This document shows positions 7,039 to 13,143 of a DNA stretch of 13,143 nt, in pieces. The position numbers were made by a program, and so were the translations under genes. A model generated the notes under the pieces. That model searched no databases. It saw only the letters and a list, made by a program, of their open reading frames with translations, and had not been told where the DNA came from. The DNA is from an uncultured Clostridia bacterium. GTDB lineage: Bacteria > Bacillota_A > Clostridia > Christensenellales > Aristaeellaceae. The DNA is taken from positions 1 to 13,143 of the forward strand of contig CAMOGC010000024.1 of assembly GCA_946613955.1 (NCBI GenBank). The letters are read 5' to 3'. Numbering within the stretch: the first letter of the stretch is position 1; each line of letters opens with the position of its first letter.

Positions 7039-9240
7039 ATGATGCGGATGAAAAAGGGATGGATTGGTCTGCTGCTTTGCGCCGCGATGGCGATGTGCCT
7101 GGCGGCGGGGGCCCTGGCGGCCAGCGATTACGCCCTGAATGTGCAGGCGGCCTTCCAGCGGGGCGCCCTGGACGCGCAGTATCAGGGATCCGGGGATTAT
7201 CTGTATCTTCTTGATGAAAAAGGCGGGGCGGCGCTGCTGAATTACTGGGGGCCCGGGGGCGAGATCGCCGTTCCCGCCGAAATCGACGGGCATCCCGTGA
7301 CCCTGATCAGCGCCGAATGCTTTAAAAACGACGCGTCCCTGACGGGGGTTACGATTCCCGCCGGGATCAAAACCATCGGGCTGGACGCCTTCTCCGGATG
7401 CGGCAGCCTTTCCCGGGTGGAGCTTTCCGAGGGGCTGGAGCAAATTTACAGCGGGGCCTTCGCCGGCTGCCACGCCCTGCGGGATATCGCCCTGCCCGCC
7501 AGCGTCCGCCTTCCGGACGGAAATCCCTTCCTGAACGATCTGGGCCTGATGACGATCCGGGTGGCGGCCGACTCTCCCTACGAGTTCCGGGGCATGGGGG
7601 AGCATACGCCTCCCATGCTGATCCTGAAGGAAAGCAAAACCCTGATCTGGGCCGGATATACGGGGGAGACGGTGGTGCTGCCGGCGGACATCGCGGCCAT
7701 CGGCAAATATGCCCTGTCCTACGATCCCTCCAGCGGCGCGACGCTGAAGAGCGTGACCCTGCCGGAAGGGCTGACCCGGATCGGCGAGCGCGCCTTTTAC
7801 GGCGACCGGATGCTGGAAAGCGTCAATCTGCCGGCGGGGCTGAAAACGATCGGCACCATGGCCTTCTACCACTGCGACCGGCTGGACGCGGCCCTGCCCG
7901 CGGGGCTGGAAACCCTGGGCGGCGCGGCCTTCTGGGGATGCGGGCTGACGGAGGTAAAGATTCCCGCCGGGGTCCGGAACATGCCTCTGAATCCCTTCGT
8001 GCTGTGCGAGAAGCTGACGGAGATGACCGTCGATCCGGAAAATACCCGGTATGAGATGGTTGGGGAGCTGCTCTTTGACAAGGCCCAGAAGCGGGTGGTC
8101 TGCGCGCCGGCCGGTATGACGGCGAAGGAGCTGGCGATCCCGGAGGGAACGGAGATTGTCGGGGAGCACGCCTTTTATCACATGACCGGCCTGCGGAACG
8201 TCAGCCTCCCCGCGGGGCTGAAGGAAATCCGCCGCTCCGCCTTCATCTGGTGCGAAAACCTGGAGGCGGCCGTGATTCCCGAAGGCGTGACCGTCCTGGG
8301 AGACGGGGCGTACGGCCACTGCGGAAAGCTGCGGGAGGTTTTCCTGCCCCAGAGCCTGACGACCATCGGGGCCGGCGTCTTTCCAACCGATGCCCGGATC
8401 ACCCTGAGCACCGTCGCCGGCAGCGCCGCGGAAGCCTGGGCGAAGGAAAAGGGCTTCCAGACGGAAACCGTGGTGCCGGTGGCCGGCCTGACCCTGGATC
8501 AGGAAAGCGTGGCCATGCACCGGGGCAAGGGCGTCACGCTGAACGCGATGGTGCAGCCCCGCAAGCCCAGCAATCCGAAGCTGGAGTGGAGTTCCTCGAA
8601 TGAAAACGTCGCCCGGGTCAACAACCGCGGCCGGGTGACCGGCGTGGCCGGGGGCGAATGCGACGTCACCGTCAGAACCACCGACGGCAGCGGCCTGAGC
8701 GCCGTGTGCCATGTGACCATCGTGGAGCGGGTGTCCGAAATCCGCCTCCAGCCCTCCCGGATCACGATCCCCTTCGGGGCGGAGGTCACGGGGCTGACGG
8801 TGACCGTCCGGCCGGAAAATCCCACCAACGGGAAGCTGGCCTGGAGCAGCTCGGACGAAAAGATCTGCACGGTTGACGAGAACGGAAAAATCGTTGGCGT
8901 CGGCGCCGGGAACTGCGTGATTACCGCTTCCTCCACCGACGGCAGCCGCAAGAGCGCGAAGGTGAAAATCCACGTGTCCCTCTTCTCCGAAATGGCCGGG
9001 GAATATACCGTGACGGAGAAGACAGGGCTGGTCATCCCCGTGGATCTCCACGGCGTCGCGCCGGAGAAGGTCAACGCCCGGTCCCAGAACGGCCAGTACT
9101 TCCGGCTGAGCCTGGACGGGGAGGGGCTGCATATCCAGCCCACCGCCGCCGGAACCACGAAGGTGACCCTGACCAATACCCTGAACTGGCAGGACAAGAC
9201 GGAATTCACCGTGACCGTCGCGGAATCCGCGGTTCCGTAA
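7039..9240 (+). CDS. Secreted BspA-type leucine-rich-repeat protein with bacterial Ig-like domains
   Basis: The product is a 733-residue exported surface or secreted protein, probably for binding host or glycan ligands. Residues 4-28 form a signal peptide: MKKGW, then a hydrophobic stretch ending in ALA before SDYAL. No lipobox is visible. Residues 75-450 carry about eleven LRR_5/BspA-like units of the pattern L..V.LP.GL..IG..AF..C, for example LKSVTLPEGLTRIGERAFYG (236-255). Residues 480-563 and 565-646 are two Ig-like (BIG_2) domains, each with KLEWSSS or KLAWSSS and a VTG or IVG turn. A further beta-rich domain fills 650-730. No LPXTG anchor, SLH domain or transmembrane tail is seen. An upstream in-frame ATG at 7003 lies in the -10 box, so the start is 7039 (AAGAGG at 7025-7030, spacing eight) or 7048 (GAGGGG at 7033-7038, spacing nine). 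A VanZ-like gene follows 48 nt later. Confidence 0.92.
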   Translation: MMRMKKGWIGLLLCAAMAMCLAAGALAASDYALNVQAAFQRGALDAQYQGSGDYLYLLDEKGGAALLNYWGPGGEIAVPAEIDGHPVTLISAECFKNDASLTGVTIPAGIKTIGLDAFSGCGSLSRVELSEGLEQIYSGAFAGCHALRDIALPASVRLPDGNPFLNDLGLMTIRVAADSPYEFRGMGEHTPPMLILKESKTLIWAGYTGETVVLPADIAAIGKYALSYDPSSGATLKSVTLPEGLTRIGERAFYGDRMLESVNLPAGLKTIGTMAFYHCDRLDAALPAGLETLGGAAFWGCGLTEVKIPAGVRNMPLNPFVLCEKLTEMTVDPENTRYEMVGELLFDKAQKRVVCAPAGMTAKELAIPEGTEIVGEHAFYHMTGLRNVSLPAGLKEIRRSAFIWCENLEAAVIPEGVTVLGDGAYGHCGKLREVFLPQSLTTIGAGVFPTDARITLSTVAGSAAEAWAKEKGFQTETVVPVAGLTLDQESVAMHRGKGVTLNAMVQPRKPSNPKLEWSSSNENVARVNNRGRVTGVAGGECDVTVRTTDGSGLSAVCHVTIVERVSEIRLQPSRITIPFGAEVTGLTVTVRPENPTNGKLAWSSSDEKICTVDENGKIVGVGAGNCVITASSTDGSRKSAKVKIHVSLFSEMAGEYTVTEKTGLVIPVDLHGVAPEKVNARSQNGQYFRLSLDGEGLHIQPTAAGTTKVTLTNTLNWQDKTEFTVTVAESAVP

Positions 9241-9288
9241 TCCGGGAACGCGGGAGGCCGCAAAACATTCGATAAGGAGACAGATCCC

Positions 9289-9774
9289 ATGCAAAAGACC
9301 TGGGTTCGGATCCTGACCACCGGCATGACCCTGGGGATCATGCTGATGATCTTCCTGTTTTCCGCCCAGAACGGGGATCAGTCCGGATCCGTCAGCGGAA
9401 CGATTACCGGGCAGGTGATCCGGCTGCTGCGGAACGATTACGACGCCCTTCCGCCGGCGGAGCAGAAAGCCTATTACGACCGGGTGGATCTGGTGATCCG
9501 GAAAACCGGCCATTTTACGGAATTCGCCGCCCTGGGCTTCTGGCTGCGGCTGTGCCTGGAAAGCTGGGCGGGAAAGCGAAGGTGGCTTTTCCCCGCGGCC
9601 TGGCTCGGGGGAACGGCCTGGGCGGCGCTGGACGAGGTGCATCAGCTTTTTGTCGACAGCCGGGCGGGCCAGGTCAGGGACGTGGCCATCGACAGCGCCG
9701 GCGTCCTCTGCGGCGTCCTCATCGCCCAGGGGCTGCTTGCTCTGATCCGGAAAAGGCGGAGGGCGGCGGCGTAA
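9289..9774 (+). CDS. VanZ-like family integral membrane protein
   Basis: The product is a 161-residue membrane protein of the VanZ-like family. Some members give low-level teicoplanin resistance, but the biochemical role of most is unknown. Family motifs are FSAQNGDQS (24-32) after the first membrane segment, RKTGHFTEFAALGFWL (71-86), and DEVHQLFVDSRAGQVRD (115-131) followed by the GVLCG turn of the last segment. Four membrane segments are predicted by eye near 7-25, 75-92, 98-114 and 133-153, with a basic C-terminus (RKRRR). AAGGAGA at 9274-9280 lies eight bases before the ATG. The gene follows the LRR gene on the same transcript and ends at a strong terminator, so the two form a likely two-gene envelope operon. 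No vancomycin-resistance genes are nearby, and resistance should not be assumed. Confidence 0.9.
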   Translation: MQKTWVRILTTGMTLGIMLMIFLFSAQNGDQSGSVSGTITGQVIRLLRNDYDALPPAEQKAYYDRVDLVIRKTGHFTEFAALGFWLRLCLESWAGKRRWLFPAAWLGGTAWAALDEVHQLFVDSRAGQVRDVAIDSAGVLCGVLIAQGLLALIRKRRRAAA

Positions 9775-9777
9775 ATG

Positions 9778-9813
9778 AAAGAGGCTGTGCGATGAAGCAC
9801 AGCCTCTTTTTTT
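9778..9813. terminator. Strong intrinsic terminator after the VanZ-like gene, usable from both sides
   Basis: A 13-bp perfect stem (9778-9790 with 9797-9809; core GAGGCTGTGC/GCACAGCCTC) has a 6-base loop and a run of seven T on the plus strand. On the minus strand it lies about 37 bases after the glgA stop and has three A-derived T in the arm, so it may also end glgA transcription. Confidence 0.93.
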
Positions 9814-9850
9814 CCCCATTTGCATGGGAAACGATCCTCCGGGAGCGCGG

Positions 9851-11311
9851 TCAGCCCTTCAGCTCCTCATACAGGCGCAGGTATTCCCCGGCGGAATGCT
9901 GCCAGGAGACATCCTTGCCCATATCCCGGCGGACGATGGCGTCCCAGCAGGGGCGATCCTCGGTATAAACCTGGCGGGCGCGGCAGATCGCGTCCAGCAG
10001 CAGATCCGCCCGATACCGGTCAAAGGTAAAGCCGTTGCCGTCCCGGGTGTCGGGATCGAAGGGCGCCACGGTATCCTTCAGGCCGCCGGTTTCCCGGACG
10101 ATGGGCACCGTCCCGTACCGCATGGCGATGAGCTGGGTCAGGCCGCAGGGCTCAAAGAGGCTGGGCACCAGCAGGGCGTCGGCCCCGGCGTAGATCTGAT
10201 GCGCCAGGGATTCGTCGTATTTGATATAGGCGCAGACCTGCCCCCGACAGATGCTTTCATAATACCGGAAGGCGTTTTCATACCGGGGATCCCCGGTTCC
10301 GAGGATGACGACCTGGGTCTCGTCGTCGAGCATGTCGCGGAAAACGGCGTTGACCAGATCCAGACCCTTCTGGTCCGTCAGCCGGGAGATGAGCCCCAGG
10401 ACGAACTTCCCGCTGTCCACGGTCAGCCCCAGGCGCTGCTGCAGGGCCCGCTTGATCTCCTGCTTCTTCTCCACCGCGTTTTCGATGTTGTAGGGGGCGC
10501 AGAGCAGGGCGTCGGTTTCCGGATTCCACAGATCCGTGTCGATGCCGTTGACAATGCCGGTCAGCTTCGGCGCGTGGTAGGACAGGTGGCCGTTCAGCCC
10601 CTCGCCGTAGAAATCCGTCTGGATTTCCTGGGCATAGGTGGCGCTGACGGTGGTAATCCGGTCGGCAAAGGCGAGACCGCCCTTGAACATGTTGGCCTCG
10701 TTGTCGTTGATCTTGAAAACCGGATAGTTGAACAGATCATCCGGCAGGCCGGACCAGTATTTCAGGTGGGGAATGCTGCAGATGCCCTGGAACCGCAGGT
10801 TATGGATCGTCAGGATGCTGCGGGCGGCGCCCACGGGCGTCCCGGCGAATTTGGTCTTCAGATACACGGGCACCAGACCGGCCTGCCAGTCGTGGCAGTG
10901 GATCACATCCGGAATCCATTCCAGGTAATTCAGCACCGCCAGGGAGGCCTTGGAGAAATAGCAGTATTTCGGAATATCCTCCCACAGGCCGGTATAGGGG
11001 TTGCCCCAGTCGAAGAATTCCCGGTTGTCGATAAAGTCATAGATGACGCCGTCCATCTCGGATTCCATGATGCCGACATAGAAGGTCCGCCCCTCCAGGG
11101 TCAGATCCATCATGAAGGAGCCCTTGTAGGTCATGTTTTCCCTGAACTTGTCCGGAATGCAGCGATACAGGGGCAGGAGCACCCGCACCTGGCATCCCTG
11201 CCGGGTCAGCGCCCGGGGCAGGGCATACATGACGTCGCCCAGGCCTCCGGTTTTCACAAAGGGGTAGCATTCGGAGCCGATAAAGGCGGCCCTCATCTGA
11301 TGATCCGACAT
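9851..11311 (-). CDS. glgA: Glycogen (starch) synthase, GT5 family
   Basis: This enzyme adds glucose from ADP-glucose to the non-reducing end of alpha-1,4-glucan in the cytoplasm. The product has 486 residues, close to the 477 of E. coli GlgA. It has the GT-B layout: an N-terminal half with FVKTGGLGDV (18-27; KxGGL binds ADP-glucose), a HCHDWQ block near 138-143 and an LTIHN block near 167-171. The C-terminal half has SRLTDQKGLDL (about 309-319) and LFEPCGLTQ (385-393), where E387 corresponds to catalytic E377 of E. coli. The start is the ATG at 11311, preceded by AGGAGG (11324-11319) with seven bases between. The frame stays open 71 codons further upstream, but that stretch holds the promoter and lacks GlgA similarity. 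No glgC, glgD, glgB or glgP is in the window, so the gene stands alone here, facing away from the ABC operon. Confidence 0.95.
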   Translation of the reverse strand: MSDHQMRAAFIGSECYPFVKTGGLGDVMYALPRALTRQGCQVRVLLPLYRCIPDKFRENMTYKGSFMMDLTLEGRTFYVGIMESEMDGVIYDFIDNREFFDWGNPYTGLWEDIPKYCYFSKASLAVLNYLEWIPDVIHCHDWQAGLVPVYLKTKFAGTPVGAARSILTIHNLRFQGICSIPHLKYWSGLPDDLFNYPVFKINDNEANMFKGGLAFADRITTVSATYAQEIQTDFYGEGLNGHLSYHAPKLTGIVNGIDTDLWNPETDALLCAPYNIENAVEKKQEIKRALQQRLGLTVDSGKFVLGLISRLTDQKGLDLVNAVFRDMLDDETQVVILGTGDPRYENAFRYYESICRGQVCAYIKYDESLAHQIYAGADALLVPSLFEPCGLTQLIAMRYGTVPIVRETGGLKDTVAPFDPDTRDGNGFTFDRYRADLLLDAICRARQVYTEDRPCWDAIVRRDMGKDVSWQHSAGEYLRLYEELKG

Positions 11312-11318
11312 ATCCAGT

Positions 11319-11324
11319 CCTCCT
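11319..11324 (-). promoter_or_regulatory. Ribosome binding site that decides the glgA start
   Basis: A perfect AGGAGG on the minus strand sits seven bases before the ATG at 11311. The GlgA-typical N-terminus, with its KTGGLGDV block near residue 20, begins at this ATG and not at the longer frame starting at 11524. Confidence 0.9.
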
Positions 11325-11414
11325 CGTATTTCGTTCGATCTGATTCGGCGAAAAACCGCGCTGTGTTCCTGAAAAGCCGATTCGCCCGCAGGGCCCGGCT
11401 CCGCTTCTGGCACC

Positions 11415-11443
11415 ATTATACCCGGATTTCCGCCTCCGGGCAA
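11415..11443 (-). promoter_or_regulatory. Sigma-A promoter for glgA
   Basis: On the minus strand TTGCCC (11443-11438) is followed after exactly 17 bases by TATAAT (11420-11415). Transcription would start near 11408, giving a leader of about 97 nt. The promoter lies inside the upstream open extension of the glgA frame, which supports the shorter protein. Confidence 0.8.
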
Positions 11444-11455
11444 GCGGAAATCCGG
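11422..11455. repeat. 12-bp perfect inverted repeat (two CGGAWWTCCG palindromes) over the glgA promoter
   Basis: CCGGATTTCCGC (11422-11433) and GCGGAAATCCGG (11444-11455) are perfect inverted copies 10 bases apart. Each arm also contains its own palindrome, CGGA-WW-TCCG, at 11423-11432 and 11445-11454. Their centres are 22 bp apart, about two helix turns. One lies in the -35/-10 spacer of the glgA promoter and the other just upstream of its -35 box. This is the geometry of an operator pair for a dimeric regulator, though an RNA hairpin is not excluded. Confidence 0.65.
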
Positions 11456-11533
11456 CGGCGCCTCCTTTCCGCGTGCGGTCAGGAGTTCATGCGTCAATCC
11501 TCGTGAAAGAAGCCTGAAGGACACGGGGGCAGA

Positions 11534-11562
11534 TTGCCAAAAGAGGGGAAGAAGGGTATAAT
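11534..11562 (+). promoter_or_regulatory. Sigma-A promoter for the ABC transporter operon
   Basis: TTGCCA (11534-11539) is followed after 17 bases by a perfect TATAAT (11557-11562). Transcription should begin near 11569, leaving a leader of about 115 nt before the ABC ATPase. Confidence 0.85.
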
Positions 11563-11566
11563 GCCG

Positions 11567-11640
11567 GGTGCGCCCATGGGCGGCGCGCCTTTTCCGTCAC
11601 GGCGCGGAGACGGCTGGCCCATGATGCCGGCCGGTGCGCC
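11567..11640 (+). promoter_or_regulatory. Structured leader of the ABC operon with alternative pairings
   Basis: GGTGCGCC at 11567-11574 can pair with GGCGCGCC at 11582-11589 around a 7-base loop (one G-T pair), followed by TTTT at 11590-11593. A second GGTGCGCC at 11633-11640 could pair with the same 11582-11589 arm instead. The first hairpin would sit at the very 5' end of the transcript. It could stabilise the RNA or act in attenuation. No known riboswitch class was recognised. Confidence 0.35.
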
Positions 11641-11683
11641 GGGGGCGGAAAACGACGGACAGATACAGGAGGCATGAATACAG

Positions 11684-12385
11684 ATGCTGGAAAGCAGGAA
11701 TCTGACGAAGAAATTCGGAGCGAACGCCGCGGTGGACGGGGTTTCGCTGAAGCTGGAAAAGGGGCATATCTACGCGATGCTGGGCCCCAACGGCAGCGGG
11801 AAAACCACATGGATGAAGATGGCGGCGGGGCTGATCAAGCCCACGTCGGGGGAGGTACTGTTTGACGGCGCCCCGGTCAGCATCGAAAGCCGGAAGCACG
11901 TGGCCTATATGTCCACGGAGCCCTATTTTTATTCCTGGATGACGGTCGGGGATGTGGGGAAATACTACGCGGATTTCTTTGCGGACTATTCCGCGGAGCG
12001 GTTTGAGGCGATGCTGAAGCAGATGGAGCTGACGGAGGAAATGAAGACCCGGAACCTGTCCTCCGGCATGATGGCCAAGCTGAAGATCGCCGTGACCCTG
12101 GCCCGGGACGCCCGGGTCTATATGCTGGACGAGCCGTTCAACGGGATCGACCTGCTGACCCGGGACGAAATCCGGGAGAGCATCCTGGCCGCCGCCGGGG
12201 AGGAGAAGCTGATGCTTCTGTCCAGCCACCTGGTGGAGGAAATGGAAGCCATCGCGGATCGGGCCGTCTTCATGAGCAGGGGGAAGCTGGTGGAAACCGT
12301 GGATCTGGAGAAGATGCTGGCGGAGACCGGCCTTTCCATGTCGGACCGGTATCGGGAAATTTACGGGCACGCGGGGGTGATGTAA
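11684..12385 (+). CDS. ABC transporter ATP-binding protein, YtrB-like
   Basis: The product is a 233-residue cytoplasmic ATPase subunit of an ABC-2-type transporter. It has a complete nucleotide-binding domain: Walker A GPNGSGKT (34-41), signature LSSGM (125-129, replacing LSGGQ), Walker B VYMLDEP (145-151) with catalytic E150, and the switch histidine H182 in SSHLVEE. The Q-loop position reads YMSTEP (75-80) with no Gln. As I recall the YtrB-like group, which has YMSD and LSKGM, this is typical for it and not a defect. AGGAGG at 11667-11672 serves the ATG at 11684 with 11 bases between. An ATG at 11674 in another frame is only one base from it and is not used. The permease begins one base after this stop codon. 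The transported substrate is unknown, and relatives act in cell-envelope stress and antibiotic response. Confidence 0.92.
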   Translation: MLESRNLTKKFGANAAVDGVSLKLEKGHIYAMLGPNGSGKTTWMKMAAGLIKPTSGEVLFDGAPVSIESRKHVAYMSTEPYFYSWMTVGDVGKYYADFFADYSAERFEAMLKQMELTEEMKTRNLSSGMMAKLKIAVTLARDARVYMLDEPFNGIDLLTRDEIRESILAAAGEEKLMLLSSHLVEEMEAIADRAVFMSRGKLVETVDLEKMLAETGLSMSDRYREIYGHAGVM

Positions 12386-12386
12386 A

Positions 12387-13133
12387 ATGCTGAAACTGAT
12401 GAAATATGAGCTGCGGAAAACCTGGCTCACGAAGCTGATCCTGCTGGGGATTGCCGCGGTGCTGGAAATCGTATTTCTGATCGGGCTCTACGCGGATAAG
12501 GATAACTGGCTCGGGCTGTCCATCGGGCTGCTGACGATTCTGGCCATCGGCGGGCTGGTCACGGTGGGCGTCCAGAGCGTGGTAACGCTGCATCGGGACA
12601 TGAATACCCGGCAAAGCTATATGCTGTTCATGACGCCCCACAGCTGCTATACCATCCTGGGGGCGAAGGTGCTGGAAAACGGTCTGTCGATCCTGCTGGG
12701 CGGCGCCTTCTTCTTCGGCCTGGGCGCGCTGGATCTTACGCTGATGGCGGCCAGGCACAATGAGCTGAACCGGCTGATCGATTATGTACAGGAGATCGTC
12801 CGGACGTTCAACGAGGCGATCCCCCTGAACATGGGCGGCGTGGCGTCCCTGGTTTTCTCCATGCTGGCCAGCTGGATCAGCTCCGTGACGATGGCGTATC
12901 TGGCGGTGGTGATCAGCACGGCGCTGCTGACCGGAAAAAAATGGAACGGGTTCGTCAGCTTCCTGTTCTATATCATCCTGAATTCGGCGACCAGCTGGAT
13001 CGTCGGCAAAATCGCCGGCACCGTGGAGGAAATCCAGGGGAAGCTGATTCTGACCGGGGGCGTCTGGCTCCTTTTCGCCTGCGTCATGTATGTGATCGCG
13101 GCCCGGATCATGGAGAAGGATCTGAGCGTATAA
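12387..13133 (+). CDS. ABC-2-type transporter permease
   Basis: The product is a 248-residue integral membrane partner of the preceding ATPase. About six membrane segments are visible near 17-35, 42-67, 97-120, 150-182, 187-208 and 219-240. The block between segments 2 and 3, TRQSYMLFMTPHSCYTILGA (74-93), is characteristic of this permease group, in which a TP step precedes a Lys-containing helix (K94). The start lies one base after the ATPase stop, with GGGGGTGA (12373-12380) as the ribosome binding site, so translation is probably coupled. The gene is complete, ending at 13133, and further operon genes may follow beyond the window. The substrate is unknown. Confidence 0.88.
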   Translation: MLKLMKYELRKTWLTKLILLGIAAVLEIVFLIGLYADKDNWLGLSIGLLTILAIGGLVTVGVQSVVTLHRDMNTRQSYMLFMTPHSCYTILGAKVLENGLSILLGGAFFFGLGALDLTLMAARHNELNRLIDYVQEIVRTFNEAIPLNMGGVASLVFSMLASWISSVTMAYLAVVISTALLTGKKWNGFVSFLFYIILNSATSWIVGKIAGTVEEIQGKLILTGGVWLLFACVMYVIAARIMEKDLSV

Positions 13134-13143
13134 ACCGCCGGGG

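Larger units (their letters stand above)
11312..11683. other. Divergent intergenic regulatory region between glgA and the ABC operon
   Basis: These 372 bases hold no convincing gene. They contain the glgA promoter and its leader on the minus strand, a pair of palindromes overlapping that promoter, and the ABC-operon promoter with a structured leader on the plus strand. No GntR-type regulator gene is present, although YtrB-like ABC genes often have one next to them. Confidence 0.75.

Noticed and set aside
4628..7042. An 804-codon open frame on the plus strand, opposite the GH3 gene
   Set aside because: The GH3 gene on the other strand has all family motifs. This translation is Gly/Gln/Ala/His-rich and shows no recognisable fold, which fits codon-bias shadowing.
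9289..9774. VanZ-like gene as evidence of glycopeptide resistance
   Set aside because: VanZ-like proteins are widespread without resistance. No vanH, vanA, vanX or regulator genes are present in the window.
6793..9825. A 1010-codon open frame on the minus strand, opposite the LRR and VanZ-like genes
   Set aside because: It is antisense to two well-supported genes and spans their promoter and terminator. The translation is low-complexity, rich in Gly, His, Gln, Arg and Pro, with no domain. GC-rich third codon positions remove stops from this frame.
9824..11506. A 560-codon open frame on the plus strand, opposite glgA
   Set aside because: It is antisense to a clear glycogen synthase, crosses the glgA promoter and has no matching ribosome binding site or domain.
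11674..11865. A small frame starting right after AGGAGG, upstream of the ABC ATPase start
   Set aside because: Its ATG is only one base from the ribosome binding site, it overlaps the ATPase in another frame, and its translation is charged and featureless.
11759..12060. ABC ATPase as defective because it lacks the Q-loop glutamine and a canonical LSGGQ
   Set aside because: Walker A, Walker B, catalytic Glu and switch His are intact. As recalled, YMSx and LSxGM variants are typical of the YtrB-like group.

Overview
The window looks like a piece of chromosome from a GC-rich anaerobic Bacillota (Clostridia-type) bacterium, probably a gut or rumen commensal. This is inferred from strong AGGAGG-type ribosome binding sites, near-consensus sigma-A promoters, a VanZ-like protein, a BspA-type leucine-rich-repeat surface protein with bacterial Ig domains, a YtrB-like ABC ATPase, and sugar-catabolic genes. 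No marker gene fixes the genus. I see no rRNA, tRNA, CRISPR array, insertion sequence or phage gene.

Layout. (1) Positions 1-2249, plus strand: the 3' part of an AraA/FucI-like sugar isomerase, then a complete rhamnulose-1-phosphate aldolase (rhaD), ending at a bidirectional hairpin terminator (2262-2301). (2) Positions 2320-6790, minus strand, read right to left: a cytoplasmic GH3 beta-glucosidase-like enzyme, a Gfo/Idh/MocA oxidoreductase, and a macro-domain protein fused through a Pro-rich linker to a helix-turn-helix-like C-terminal domain. (3) Positions 6975-9813, plus strand: a strong promoter, a secreted LRR/Ig-like protein, a VanZ-like membrane protein and a strong terminator. (4) Positions 9851-11443, minus strand: glycogen synthase (glgA) with its own promoter. 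(5) Positions 11534-13133, plus strand: a promoter, a structured leader, and an ABC ATPase coupled to an ABC-2 permease.

How the genes fit together. Regions 1, 2 and 4 are carbohydrate functions: deoxy-sugar breakdown to dihydroxyacetone phosphate and lactaldehyde, intracellular beta-glycoside hydrolysis with a sugar oxidoreductase, and glycogen synthesis. Regions 3 and 5 are cell-surface and membrane functions. The best leads for something less ordinary are the macro-linker-HTH fusion protein, a pair of CGGAWWTCCG palindromes 22 bp apart inside the glgA promoter, the structured leader of the ABC operon, and the pairing of RhaD with an AraA-like isomerase whose predicted metal site differs from AraA.

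Several start codons were moved from the longest open frame because promoters or ribosome binding sites contradict the upstream ATG. Very long antisense open frames occur opposite most genes. They are explained by GC-rich third codon positions and are not annotated.
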